Positions 25,375 through 34,314 of a stretch of DNA of 64,000 nt are shown here, piece by piece. The position numbers and the translations under genes were made by a program. Position 1 is the stretch's first letter, and each line of letters begins with the position of its first letter. The DNA lies in the NCBI RefSeq assembly GCF_024199945.1, contig NZ_JANADP010000001.1:8184001-8248000 (forward strand), read 5' to 3'. This DNA comes from Bradyrhizobium sp. CCGUVB4N (GTDB lineage: Bacteria; Pseudomonadota; Alphaproteobacteria; Rhizobiales; Xanthobacteraceae). Below the pieces are notes generated by a model. It ran no database searches. It was given only the letters and a program-made list of their open reading frames with translations, and had not been told where the DNA came from.

Positions 25375-26001
25375 TCACATCGGCGGGGTGAGGCCGTCGC
25401 GGCCGACATTGACGCGGTTGGTCTCGAACGAGCCATCCGGCAATTGCTTCATGAAGGCGATCACCTTGGCGCCGGCCTTCAGCTCGGACTTGTCGCCGGG
25501 CACGAAGGTCACCACCGGTGTCATATCGGAGACGAACACCTTCTTCTCGCCGTCCTTGTACTTCACCAGCAGCGTGTGGCCGTCATTGCCGACCACGCTC
25601 TCCGACACCGTCGCATTGGTCATGCTGGAATTGGGCTTGAGGTCATAGGGCCGCGAGCCTTCGCCGGTGCCGCGCATGCTCTCCGGAAACACGTGAACCT
25701 CGACGGCGTTCTCGCCGCCGTCCGGTCCCGGCACGGTGGTCGCGCCGACGAAGGAACCGACCTTGATGTCGGCGAGCGAAATCTTGGTGACGCCGGCCAC
25801 GCGGACGTCGGATGCGATGTGGAGCTTGACGTCCTCGCCGCTGCGCGACTTGACCTGCAGCGTGTCACCATCGACGCTCTCGATCGTGCCGCGCACGCGG
25901 GTCGGCACCGGCGCCTTTTGCGCGACGGCAGCAAAGGTGGAAGCAGCCACCATCGCAGCAGCGATGAGCGGACGCGTGAAACTGGCACGTTGGATCGTCA
26001 T
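25375..26001 (-). CDS. exported DUF5666-type protein (paralogue B)
   Basis: A 208-residue paralogue of the preceding entry, with a signal peptide ending AAVAQ, the core VRGTIESVDGDTLQVKSRSG, the shared blocks NSSMTNATV and VKYKDGEKKV, and the ending TNRVNVGRDGLTPPM. The two look like a tandem duplication that has diverged. The start at 26001 follows GGAGA. It begins 57 bases past the aroE stop on the same strand. Confidence 0.85.
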   Translation of the reverse strand: MTIQRASFTRPLIAAAMVAASTFAAVAQKAPVPTRVRGTIESVDGDTLQVKSRSGEDVKLHIASDVRVAGVTKISLADIKVGSFVGATTVPGPDGGENAVEVHVFPESMRGTGEGSRPYDLKPNSSMTNATVSESVVGNDGHTLLVKYKDGEKKVFVSDMTPVVTFVPGDKSELKAGAKVIAFMKQLPDGSFETNRVNVGRDGLTPPM

Positions 26002-26058
26002 GAATTGTCTCCGATTGTCCCCACGAATAGTGAACGCCGGAGACGGCGCACTATTCTC

Positions 26059-26898
26059 TCAAGTCTTTGTGAGATCGGCCTCGACCAGCGCGCGCAGCTC
26101 CGCGGTCACCTCGGGCCGCTGGCCGAACCACAGCTCGAAGCCGCGCACCGCCTGGTGCAGCAGCATGCCGAGCCCGTCGCCGGTCTTCAGCCCGCGGGCT
26201 TTGGCCGCCGCCAGCAGCGGCGTCACCAGCGGGACATAGACGAGGTCGGCAACGACGGCGTCTGCCGGCAGGTGCACCACATCGACCTCGAGCGCGGGCT
26301 GGCCGTGCATGCCGAGCGAGGTCGTGTTCACGAGAAGTTTTGCCCGCGGCAGGACGTCATTGATCCCGTCCCAGCCGAGCGGATGCACGTTCGGCCCGAA
26401 TTGCGCGGCGAGCGCCTCGGCCCGCGCCACAGTGCGGTTGGCAAGATGAATGCGCTTGAAGCCGCGTTCGAGCAGGCCGAACACCACCGCGCGCGAGGAG
26501 CCACCGGCCCCCATCACCAGCGCTTCGTCGGCCCCGTCCCAACCGGGCGCGCTGGCGTCGAGATTGCCGAGAAAGCCCTCGACATCGGTATTGGTCGAAC
26601 GCAGCTCGCCGTCGGCAAACCACAGCGTGTTGGCAGCGCCCACGGCCCGGGCACGTGCATCGGGGATCGAAAGCTCCAGCACGCCGACCTTGTGCGGGAT
26701 GGTGACATTGGCGCCGACGAAGCCGCGCAGCGACAGCCGCAGCACGAAATCGCGCAGATCCTCGGGCGGAACGGCCTCGATGACATAGCCGCCTGCAATG
26801 CCGAGCGTACGCAGCCAGTAATGATGGATCAGCGGTGAGCGCGAATGCGCTGCCGGCCATCCGATCAAACAGGCTGCGGGCGGTTTGGTCACAATCAT
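26059..26898 (-). CDS. aroE: shikimate dehydrogenase
   Basis: A 279-residue NADP-dependent enzyme that reduces 3-dehydroshikimate to shikimate in aromatic amino-acid synthesis. The shikimate site appears as PAAHSRSPLIHHYWL, the catalytic Lys in GANVTIPHK, and the cofactor loop as GAGGSSRAV followed by LANRTVARAE. Length and order are standard. The frameshifted DUF1275 gene lies upstream on the same strand. Confidence 0.96.
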   Translation of the reverse strand: MIVTKPPAACLIGWPAAHSRSPLIHHYWLRTLGIAGGYVIEAVPPEDLRDFVLRLSLRGFVGANVTIPHKVGVLELSIPDARARAVGAANTLWFADGELRSTNTDVEGFLGNLDASAPGWDGADEALVMGAGGSSRAVVFGLLERGFKRIHLANRTVARAEALAAQFGPNVHPLGWDGINDVLPRAKLLVNTTSLGMHGQPALEVDVVHLPADAVVADLVYVPLVTPLLAAAKARGLKTGDGLGMLLHQAVRGFELWFGQRPEVTAELRALVEADLTKT

Positions 26899-26952
26899 CG
26901 TCCCCTGAAACAGAGCGTGGGAGGCGATCCATTTCGCGTCCCGCAGGCGCTG

Positions 26953-27598
26953 TCAAGCGCGCGGGCGCCGCATCGCGGCAGCGACGATCGCGGCCAGCGC
27001 CAGCGCCGCGCCCGCGGCAAACCAGATCGCGGCGAGATTGATCCTCAGATAGGCGAGCGCTCCGGCTGCGGAGCCCGCAACCAGCGCCGCCCACAGCAGC
27101 AGGTTCGGCGCCCAGCCCCAGCGCGGTCCCCCGGTGAGGCTGACCGCGAGGAGCTGACCGGCCTTCACCAGCGCGCCCGTGACATAGGTGAGGCCGAGGC
27201 CCGCGCCGCCGTCGATCTGGAACACGGCATTCTCCAGGCCCATCGCGAGCACGATCCCCGTGATCGCGAGGGTTTGCAGGCCAAAGGCATGGCAAAGTCC
27301 GGCGCCGGCCAGCAGCGCTGCTTCGATCAGCAAGAGCCAGGGCTGCCGCTCGGTGCCGCCGCCGAGCACCACGAGGCTGCCGGCTGCGGCCGCCCGCCAC
27401 GAACAGGGCGATCAGGCCAAGCGCGCCGGCGGCCTGCCACCACTGCGTCTCCGCCAGGCTGACGCCGAGGCGCGTGGAATTGCCGCTCATGAACGAGACG
27501 AACAGGCCGCCGAGATGCAGGAAGCCGATGCCATCGACATAGCCTGCCAGCATGCTGAGCGCGCATGCCAGCGCAATGTTGCGACCCGAATTGAGCAT
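26953..27598 (-). pseudogene. DUF1275 (YoaK-like) membrane protein gene with a +1 frameshift
   Basis: The N-terminal part, from an ATG at 27598, reads AGYVDGIGFLHLGGLFVSFM and SGNSTRLGVSLAE, the DUF1275 signature, and reaches LIALFVAGG. The family sequence then continues in another frame (SLVVLGGGTERQPW to AMRRPRA, stop at 26953). The total of 646 bases is one more than a multiple of three, so one base within the GC run around 27386-27397 would restore about 214 residues. It may be a real null mutation or a sequencing error. DUF1275 proteins are six-helix membrane proteins of unknown role. Confidence 0.85.
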
Positions 27599-27665
27599 GT
27601 TGAAGACACCACCGCCGCGATGCGGCAGTGTCGGTCAAATCGGCGGGCTTGAGAAGTGCGCGACG

Positions 27666-29435
27666 TCAGCTCGCGAGAACCGCGGCTTCGCCGCCCTTGA
27701 TGTCGGCGACCGCGCGCTCGATCGTCTCGCGATAATGCGCGTGCGGCTCGGTGACGCCATGGGTCTGCAGCGCTTCGCGGACGGAGGGCGAGGCGGCGGT
27801 GATGAACAGCTTGATGTCCTGGCGGTGCGCCTTGGCGGCGACGCGGCCGAGCACGTTGGCCGCGGTGGAATCCAGGAACGGCACCGCGGCGAAATCGACG
27901 ACAAAGCCCTTGCGCTCGTCGGCGACGCCGTCGAGCACGTTGCCGATCGCCGACGCCGCACCGAAGAAGAACGCGCCGGTGATGCGATAGACCAGCACGT
28001 CGCGATCGACCGCGAGCGCGGGATCGTAAGGCACGCGCTCGCCATTGCCGTCATCGGGGCGATCGGCCGCGACCAGCGGCGAGCGCTCCTCGATGCCGGT
28101 CATCTCGGCCATGCGATGGATGAACAGCACCGCACCGAGCGCGAAGCCGACCAGAATGCCTTCGGTCAGATCGCGGAAGATCGTGAGCAGGAAGGTTGCC
28201 AGCAGCACGACGGCATCGCCCCAGGACGAGCGCAGCAGCGTTGCGAATTCGTGCTTCTCCGCCATGGTCCAGGACACCACGACCAGCACGGCGGCCAGTG
28301 CGGCGAGCGGGATGTAGCTCGCGAGCGGGGCTGCGACCAGCATGAACAGCAGCAGGAAGATGGAGTGCAGCATGCCAGCCAGCGGCCCGCGCGCGCCGGC
28401 GCGGATGTTGGTCGCGGTGCGCGCGATCAGGCCCGTGACACAGATGCCGCCGAACAGCGCCGCGCCGATATTGGCGGCACCTTGCGCCACCAGCTCGCAA
28501 TTGGAGCGGTGACGACGGCCGGTCATGCCGTCCGCGACCACCGCCGACAGCAATGATTCAATCGCGGCCAGCAGCGCGAACGAGATCGCATCCGGCAGCA
28601 CCGCTTTCGCCTTTTCGAGCGAGAACGCCGGCAGCGCCGGTGACGGCAATTCGCGCGGAATGCCGCCGAAGCGCGAGCCGATGGTTTCCACCGGCAGCGC
28701 GAACACCGCGCACACGACGGCTGCGAACACCACCGCGATCAGGATGCCGGGCCAGGACGGCCGCCAGATCCGCAAGCCGGCGATGATGGCGATGCTGGCG
28801 AGCGCGACGGCGACCGCCGACGGATTGATCGTGTGCAAGCCGCCGGCCAGCGCGACGAGCTTTGGAACGAACTCGCTCGGCTCCTTCCCCGCAAGCGTAA
28901 TCCCCGAGAGATCGCGGAGCTGGCTCGAAAAGATGATCACGGCGATACCGGCGGTGAAGCCGACCGTGACGGGATAGGGAATGAACTTGATGTAGGTGCC
29001 GATGCGCAAGAAACCCGCGGCGATCAACACCATTCCCGCCATCATGGTGGCGAGGATGACGCCGTCGACGCCGTGCCGCTCCGCGGTCACGGCGACGAGC
29101 ACGATGAAGGCCCCAGCGGGCCCACCGATCTGAAACCGGCTGCCACCGAGCAGCGACACGATGAAGCCGCCGACGACGGCAGTATAGAGCCCGCGGTCCG
29201 GCGTCACGCCCGAGGCGATAGCGATCGCCATCGACAGCGGCAGCGCGACGATCGCAACGGTGAGGCCCGCAAATATGTCGGCGCGGAAATCCGCGACGCC
29301 ATAGCCTTCGCGCCAGACGGTGATGAGCTTCGGCAGATAGAGTTCGGCAAAGGTCGGCTGACGCAGCTGATGCAGCCCGCCTGCCCGCTCGCTGGTGATG
29401 CTCATGCTCCGCTGCCCCACAATGCTCAACTGCAT
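27666..29435 (-). CDS. SulP family inorganic anion transporter with STAS domain
   Basis: Up to 589 residues. About residues 40-440 form the SLC26/SulP membrane core (DIFAGLTVAIVALPLSMAIA, then SRFQIGGPAGAFIVLVA), and residues ~470-570 a cytoplasmic STAS domain (VVDFAAVPFLDSTAANVLG). The likely substrates are sulfate, bicarbonate or dicarboxylates; which one cannot be told. Two starts (29435 and 29405) both lack a strong ribosome site. It lies 65 bases downstream of an HTH gene on the same strand, presumably one operon. Confidence 0.92.
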   Translation of the reverse strand: MQLSIVGQRSMSITSERAGGLHQLRQPTFAELYLPKLITVWREGYGVADFRADIFAGLTVAIVALPLSMAIAIASGVTPDRGLYTAVVGGFIVSLLGGSRFQIGGPAGAFIVLVAVTAERHGVDGVILATMMAGMVLIAAGFLRIGTYIKFIPYPVTVGFTAGIAVIIFSSQLRDLSGITLAGKEPSEFVPKLVALAGGLHTINPSAVAVALASIAIIAGLRIWRPSWPGILIAVVFAAVVCAVFALPVETIGSRFGGIPRELPSPALPAFSLEKAKAVLPDAISFALLAAIESLLSAVVADGMTGRRHRSNCELVAQGAANIGAALFGGICVTGLIARTATNIRAGARGPLAGMLHSIFLLLFMLVAAPLASYIPLAALAAVLVVVSWTMAEKHEFATLLRSSWGDAVVLLATFLLTIFRDLTEGILVGFALGAVLFIHRMAEMTGIEERSPLVAADRPDDGNGERVPYDPALAVDRDVLVYRITGAFFFGAASAIGNVLDGVADERKGFVVDFAAVPFLDSTAANVLGRVAAKAHRQDIKLFITAASPSVREALQTHGVTEPHAHYRETIERAVADIKGGEAAVLAS

Positions 29436-29500
29436 CGTGCGGCCGCGATCGGACGCGACGGTGCATTAGTTCATCCTGATCCCGGACACGATCGTCGCGA

Positions 29501-29773
29501 TCATGCCCCCACGCGGCGCGGCGGCCCCGGCTGCTTCAGGCGAACGCCCCGCCCGCCGCTGTCGCTGCGGGCCTGTTCGCCGATCAGCTCGACGCCGGCC
29601 CGGTCGAACGCCTCGACCACCTTGATCAAGGTCTCGACCACGCCACGCACATTGCCGGTGGACGCCTCCATCCGCTGGATGGTCGGCAGCGACACGCCGG
29701 CGAGCTCGGCCAGGGCTTTCTGGTCGATGCCAAGCAGCGCGCGGGCTGCCCGCATCTGGAATGACGTGATCAC
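29501..29773 (-). CDS. XRE-type helix-turn-helix regulator
   Basis: A 90-residue protein whose N-terminal half is a Cro/CI-type HTH (MRAARALLGIDQKALAELAG, then VSLPTIQRMEAS), with a short basic, Gly/Pro-rich tail. The start is a GTG at 29773 preceded by GAGG; an ATG seven codons in lacks a site. A well-formed promoter and a 17-bp palindrome lie just upstream. It probably controls itself and the SulP gene that follows. Confidence 0.85.
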   Translation of the reverse strand: MITSFQMRAARALLGIDQKALAELAGVSLPTIQRMEASTGNVRGVVETLIKVVEAFDRAGVELIGEQARSDSGGRGVRLKQPGPPRRVGA

Positions 29774-29793
29774 CTGGGCCTCACGTGTCAGGA

Positions 29794-29822
29794 GTTATAA
29801 GTGATATTCTATATATTGACAA
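29794..29822 (-). promoter_or_regulatory. sigma-70-like promoter of the HTH-SulP operon
   Basis: On the minus strand: TTGTCA (29817-29822), a 17-base spacer, TATAAC (29794-29799). The -10 box is about 21 bases before the GTG start, so the leader is short. The stretch is strikingly AT-rich for this genome. Confidence 0.65.
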
Positions 29823-29839
29823 TGATGTATAATACATCA
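29823..29839. promoter_or_regulatory. 17-bp palindrome TGATGTATAATACATCA, probable operator
   Basis: Perfect 8-bp arms, abutting the upstream edge of the -35 box. It is a good candidate binding site for the HTH protein encoded next to it. Confidence 0.55.
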
Positions 29840-29902
29840 CGAAACGGCGAACGCAAGCACTCTCACCGCCAATCCATCTGCCAATGAACCTGCCGTAGCT
29901 CC

Positions 29903-30035
29903 GTCATCCTGAGGTGCGAGCCGAGCGGCGCGGCGCGCCGTTCGGGGAGCCTCGAAGGATGTACGGCCACGATGCAGCCGGGCCGTCGCCCTTCGAGGCT
30001 CGCCTTGCTTCGCAAGACGAGCACCTCAGGGTGAC
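29903..30035. repeat. inverted repeat with GTCATCCTGAGGTGC ends
   Basis: The left arm GTCATCCTGAGGTGCGAG is answered by GAGCACCTCAGGGTGAC at the right, with inner GAGCCTCGAAGG and CCTTCGAGGCTCG pairing. It lies between the HTH operon promoter and the next repeat. Confidence 0.88.
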
Positions 30036-30065
30036 GGTGATAGATGAGCGCCAAGCTCCTCTTCC

Positions 30066-30150
30066 GTCATCGCGAGCGCAGCGAAGCGATCCAGAAATCC
30101 CGCGATCGAGGCAGACTGGATTGCTTCGTCGCTTCGCTCCTCGCAGCGAC
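30066..30150. repeat. inverted repeat GTCATCGCGAGCGCAGCGAAGC (copy 1)
   Basis: The left arm contains GCGAGCGCAGCGAAGCGATC and the right arm GATTGCTTCGTCGCTTCGCT, imperfect inverse copies. A closely related element is at 43457-43535. A short CTCTCCCC...GGGAAGAGGAG palindrome follows at about 30172-30200, before the next gene. Confidence 0.85.
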
Positions 30151-30227
30151 GCGTGGAGCGGCTGCAGCACATCTCCTCTCCCCGCGCGAGCGGGAAGAGG
30201 AGCGGGAGAATGACCTCCTTCACAGAA

Positions 30228-32276
30228 TCACGCCGCGTGTTGATGCGCGGCGATGATCTGGTCGGCGGCGCGGCCGGTGACTTCGGCCATGTGGTCGAAC
30301 TGACGGGTGAAGCTGCCCGCACCTGCCGTTGCCGAACGCAGCTCGACGATGAGCTCGCCGATCTCGGCTTCCGGCATCATGGCGCGGACGCAGTCCCAGC
30401 CGCTCCAGCCGTCGCGGGTGTCGAAGCCGAGGATCTGACCGCGCCGCGCCGACAGGATCGCGTTGATCTTGGCGGTGGCATCGGTCGGACAGACGATCTC
30501 GACCACGTGGATCGGCTCCAGCAGCACCGACTGGCATTGCGGCAGGCCTTCGTTGAGCCCGACCCGCGCCGCCGTACGGAAGGCGAGGTCGGAGGAATCG
30601 ACGCTATGATACGAGCCGTCGGTCAGCGTCACCTGCAGATCGGTCACGGGGAAGCCGAGCGGGCCGCGGGCGAGCCCGTCGACGACGCCCTCTTCCACCG
30701 CACCGATATAGTTGCGCGGCACTGCACCGCCGACGACCTTCTCGGCGAACTTGAAGCCTTCGCCGCGCGGCAGCGGCTTGATGTCGAGCACGACATCGCC
30801 GAACTGGCCGTGACCACCGGACTGCTTCTTGTGGCGGCCACGCTGGACGATCGGCTTGCGGATCGTCTCCTGGTAGCCGATGGCGGGCGGATGCGAGGCG
30901 ATCTTGACGCCGAAGCGATCGCGCAGCCGCTCGCTCGCGACGCGTAAGTGCATCTCGCCCTGTCCCCACAACACGGTGTCGTGGGTCTGGGGATTCTGCA
31001 CGACGACGAGCGACGGATCCTCCTCGTGCAGCCGCATCAACGCCTGGCCGAGCTTGACGTCGTCCTTGCGGTCGGTGGCCGCAACCGAGATGGCGAGCAC
31101 CGGCGGCGTCGGTTCCGGGGCGGCCAGTCCGGCGGGCGGCGCCTTGCCGCTCGACACCGTATCGCCGGTCTTGATCGGATCGAGCTTGGCGAGCGCCACG
31201 GTGTCACCGGCTTCCGCCGTGGCACGCTTGGTGTCGTAAGCGCCGTTGACGGCGAGGATGCCGGAGATCCGGCTCGTTCCGCCGGAGGAGGATTGCAGCG
31301 TGGCACCGTCGTCGAGATGGCCGGCGAGCAGCCGCGTCAGCGACAGTTTTCCGCCGTGCTGCGAGTGCAGCGTCTTGAAGACGAAGCCGAGCGCGTCCTT
31401 GGTGGAGGGAGCGCCGAGACGTTTTGCGGTCTCCGCAATGCCGGGCGCCTCGTGGCGCAGCGCCTTCATCAGCCGCAACACGCCGTTCTCGCGCGCGGCA
31501 GCTCCGAGCAGGACCGGGCAGATCACGCCCTCGCGCAGCTCGCGGGCGAGATCGTCGAACACGGCATCGCGCGGCGGCTGGATATCCTCCAGCAATTGCT
31601 CCATCAGCGCGTCATCGTGATCGGCGAGCTTCTCGAGCATCGAGAAGCGGGCCTCTTTCTCGCGATCGAGATCGCCGCCTTCGAGCGCGACCACTTCGGA
31701 TGCCTTGTGCTCGCGATAGACGAAGGCTCGTTCCAGCGCGAGATCGACAAAGCCCTCGATCAGCTCGCCCTTCCAGATCGGGATCTGGCGCAGCACCAGC
31801 GGCACGCGCGAGGCGGGCTGGAGCATCGCGAGCGTCTCGCGGATGCGCTTGTTGGCGCGGTCGATCTTGTTGAGGAACAGGAAACGCGGGATCTTCAGCT
31901 CCTCCAGCTCGCGCAGGATGATCTGAAGCTGCGGCAGCTTCTTCTCGTCGGCCTCGCAGACCACGATTGCGGCGTCGACGGCAGGAAGCGCGGCGCGCAT
32001 GTCGTGGGCGAACTCGACGGAACCGGGACAATCCAGGAAGGTATAGCTGTCGCCCATGAAACTCGTGGTGGCGGCAGTAAGCCCGACGGTCATCTTGTGA
32101 TGACGGGCTTCAGGCGTGGCGTCGCCGACGGAGGTTCCGGCGTCGACGCTGCCGGCGCGCGGGATTGCGCCCGTTCGCGCCAGGATCGCTTCGAGAAGTG
32201 TGGTTTTACCGCTTTGGAAAGGGCCCACCAGCGCAATGCACCGTGGACCTCGGGGACTTCTGACGTCTTGTCCCAT
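30228..32276 (-). CDS. elongation factor G-like translational GTPase
   Basis: A 682-residue EF-G-like protein, a second-type EF-G often found beside the standard fusA product. G1 is GPFQSGKT (residues 18-25), G3 DCPGSVEF and G4 NKID; domains II-V follow, ending in the EF-G C-terminal fold. The G1 and G3 loops differ from canonical EF-G. Its cellular task (ribosome recycling, stress translation or another) is not settled for this group. The start at 32276 has a strong AAGGAGG; an upstream extension to 32357 is rejected. It is a single gene flanked by a repeat. Confidence 0.92.
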   Translation of the reverse strand: MGQDVRSPRGPRCIALVGPFQSGKTTLLEAILARTGAIPRAGSVDAGTSVGDATPEARHHKMTVGLTAATTSFMGDSYTFLDCPGSVEFAHDMRAALPAVDAAIVVCEADEKKLPQLQIILRELEELKIPRFLFLNKIDRANKRIRETLAMLQPASRVPLVLRQIPIWKGELIEGFVDLALERAFVYREHKASEVVALEGGDLDREKEARFSMLEKLADHDDALMEQLLEDIQPPRDAVFDDLARELREGVICPVLLGAAARENGVLRLMKALRHEAPGIAETAKRLGAPSTKDALGFVFKTLHSQHGGKLSLTRLLAGHLDDGATLQSSSGGTSRISGILAVNGAYDTKRATAEAGDTVALAKLDPIKTGDTVSSGKAPPAGLAAPEPTPPVLAISVAATDRKDDVKLGQALMRLHEEDPSLVVVQNPQTHDTVLWGQGEMHLRVASERLRDRFGVKIASHPPAIGYQETIRKPIVQRGRHKKQSGGHGQFGDVVLDIKPLPRGEGFKFAEKVVGGAVPRNYIGAVEEGVVDGLARGPLGFPVTDLQVTLTDGSYHSVDSSDLAFRTAARVGLNEGLPQCQSVLLEPIHVVEIVCPTDATAKINAILSARRGQILGFDTRDGWSGWDCVRAMMPEAEIGELIVELRSATAGAGSFTRQFDHMAEVTGRAADQIIAAHQHAA

Positions 32277-32464
32277 TCGCCGCCTCCTTGGTGTGGAGCT
32301 CGGCCCATGATTGGGTCGGCAAACGCAGATGCTCTGCCCGTCCCCGAGATTTGGCAAGCATCAAACGTCGCTGCGGTGCGTCGTCAGTGAGATCAGGTCT
32401 TAACGGATGGTGTTCCACCTCTCGCCAGCGGAGAGAGGTGGAGCAGCACTACGATTGGCGCGTC

Positions 32465-32944
32465 TCAACGGCCCGGACGGAGTTCCAGGCTCTCGAGTCC
32501 GGCCGCAACGTTGAGGCCGACCTGGCCCTGCACGCTGAGCGGCTGAAGCGCGATCGAATTGTTGGAGCCACCGACCAGCACGTTACCGCCGAGGCCGACG
32601 CCGACCGAGGCGCTGCCCTGCGCGCCGGCATAATTGCCGGAGAGATCGCCGGGGCCGAGGCGGTTGACGGGTGCGAACACGCCCCAGGCAAGCGCCGTCT
32701 CCTGGGTGATGCCGAGGTCGATGCCGATTTTGCTGATCGTCGCGACATAGCGGTCGTCGGGCATGCCATCGACGCGCAAGACGCAGCCGAGATGGGTCAC
32801 CGATCCGACCACGAAGCCGACGCTGGCGCCGCCACGGCATTCGAGCACGCCGACCTGCACCAGCCGCGACTGCGCGCTGGCGCCCGCAACGGAGGCAACG
32901 AGGCTGGCGGCCGTGAGTCCGGCAAGGAGGAGTGAGCGGCGCAT
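32465..32944 (-). CDS. exported DUF992 protein
   Basis: A 159-residue protein with a signal peptide (MRRSLLLAGLTAASLVASVA, cleaved near ASAQ). The mature part, VGVLECRGGASVGFVVGSV with two Cys, then GIDLGITQETALAWGVFAP, is the DUF992 domain common in Rhizobiales. It is periplasmic or outer-membrane associated, with function unknown. The start at 32944 follows GGAGA. Confidence 0.88.
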   Translation of the reverse strand: MRRSLLLAGLTAASLVASVAGASAQSRLVQVGVLECRGGASVGFVVGSVTHLGCVLRVDGMPDDRYVATISKIGIDLGITQETALAWGVFAPVNRLGPGDLSGNYAGAQGSASVGVGLGGNVLVGGSNNSIALQPLSVQGQVGLNVAAGLESLELRPGR

Positions 32945-33061
32945 GAAAATGTCTCCGGCGATGAATGTGATGCGGGCATTGGAGAAGCGCGGCAGGACGC
33001 CGCAGCACGGTCTATGCCACAAGTGGCGCGGACGTGCCAGATCGCGCGGACGTGAAAGAAA

Positions 33062-33088
33062 AAAGGGCCCGCGCTACGCGGGCCCTTT
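33062..33088 (-). terminator. factor-independent terminator of the aspartate aminotransferase gene
   Basis: The 12-bp perfect stem AAAGGGCCCGCG/CGCGGGCCCTTT with a 3-base loop is followed on the minus strand by further T residues. It begins 24 bases after the stop codon. Confidence 0.92.
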
Positions 33089-33111
33089 CGTGTCGGATCG
33101 TTACTGCGGGC

Positions 33112-34314
33112 TTAGCGCAGATTGCCGCAGAAGCGCTGGATGCGCTTGCAGGCGTCTTCGAGGTCCGAGGTCTTGGTCGCGTAGGAGATGCGGAAGGCCG
33201 GGCCGAGGCCGAAGGCCGAACCCTGCACCACCGCGACGCCTTCGGTCTCGAGCAGCTCGGTCACGAAGGTCTCGTCGTTGTCGATCACCTTGCCCGACGG
33301 CGCGGTCTTGCCGATCGTGCCGGCGCAGGACGGATAGACATAGAACGCGCCTTCCGGACGCGGGCACTCGATGCCCTTGGCCTGGTTGAGCATGGAGACG
33401 ACGAGGTCGCGGCGCTCCTTGAACACCTTGTTGTTCGCGGGGATGAAGTCCTGCGGACCGTTCAGCGCTTCGACCGCAGCCCACTGCGCAATCGACGACG
33501 GGTTCGAGGTCGACTGCGACTGGATCGTCGACATCGCCTTGATCAGCTGCGCAGGACCACCGGCGTAACCGATGCGCCAGCCGGTCATGCAATAGGCCTT
33601 CGACACGCCGTTCACGGTGAGCGTGCGGTCGTAGAGGCTGGGCTCGACCTGCGCGACGGTGGTGAACTGGAAGTCGTCGTAGACGAGGTGCTCGTACATG
33701 TCGTCGGTCATCACCCACACATGCGGATGCTTGACCAGCACGTCGGTGAGCGCCTTGAGCTCGGCCCTGGTGTAGGCCGCGCCGGTCGGGTTCGACGGCG
33801 AGCACAGGATGACCCATTTGGTCTTCGGCGTGATCGCGCGCTCGAGCGCATCGGCCTGGAGCTTGAAGCCGGTCGCGGCGGTGCAGACCACCGACACCGG
33901 CTCACCGCCGGCGAGCGCCACCATCTCGGGATAGCTGACCCAGTACGGCGCGGGGATGATCACCTCGTCACCCGGATTGATGGTCGCCATCAGCGCATTG
34001 TAGAGCACCTGCTTGCCGCCGGTGCCGACGATGATCTGGTTCGGCTTGTAGACGACGCCGTTCTCGCGCTGAAATTTGCCGATGATGGCTTCCTTCAGCT
34101 CGGGGATACCGTCGACCGCAGTGTACTTGGTCTTGCCGGCTTCGATGGCGTGGATCGCCGCCAGCTTGATGTTGGCGGGCGTATCGAAGTCGGGCTCGCC
34201 GGCGCCGAGGCCGATGACGTTGCGGCCCGCCGCTTTCAGCGCGCGTGCTTTATCCGTGACCGCGATGGTCGCGGACGGCTTCACACGGTCGAGCGCAGCA
34301 GCAAGGAAGGCCAT
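33112..34314 (-). CDS. aspartate aminotransferase (pyridoxal-phosphate class I)
   Basis: A 400-residue aminotransferase of the I-gamma type (aspartate/prephenate). It shows GLGAGEPDFDTP, the PLP-contact CSPSNPTGAAY, the Schiff-base Lys in VSKAYCMTGWRIGYAGG, and the carboxylate-binding Arg near the C-terminus in FRISYA. The ATG at 34314 is chosen because AGGAG sits 6 bases before it; the ATG at 34320 would abut that site. It links oxaloacetate/aspartate metabolism; a prephenate activity is possible in this subgroup. Confidence 0.93.
   Translation of the reverse strand: MAFLAAALDRVKPSATIAVTDKARALKAAGRNVIGLGAGEPDFDTPANIKLAAIHAIEAGKTKYTAVDGIPELKEAIIGKFQRENGVVYKPNQIIVGTGGKQVLYNALMATINPGDEVIIPAPYWVSYPEMVALAGGEPVSVVCTAATGFKLQADALERAITPKTKWVILCSPSNPTGAAYTRAELKALTDVLVKHPHVWVMTDDMYEHLVYDDFQFTTVAQVEPSLYDRTLTVNGVSKAYCMTGWRIGYAGGPAQLIKAMSTIQSQSTSNPSSIAQWAAVEALNGPQDFIPANNKVFKERRDLVVSMLNQAKGIECPRPEGAFYVYPSCAGTIGKTAPSGKVIDNDETFVTELLETEGVAVVQGSAFGLGPAFRISYATKTSDLEDACKRIQRFCGNLR

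Noticed and set aside
26357..26952. Continuation of the N-terminal DUF1275 frame across aroE
   Set aside because: Beyond about 27390 the frame has no DUF1275 similarity and lies antisense in frame to the verified C-terminal part and aroE.
29860..30227. Several short open frames between the HTH gene and the EF-G-like gene
   Set aside because: They are made of the palindromic repeats and have no ribosome sites or family matches.
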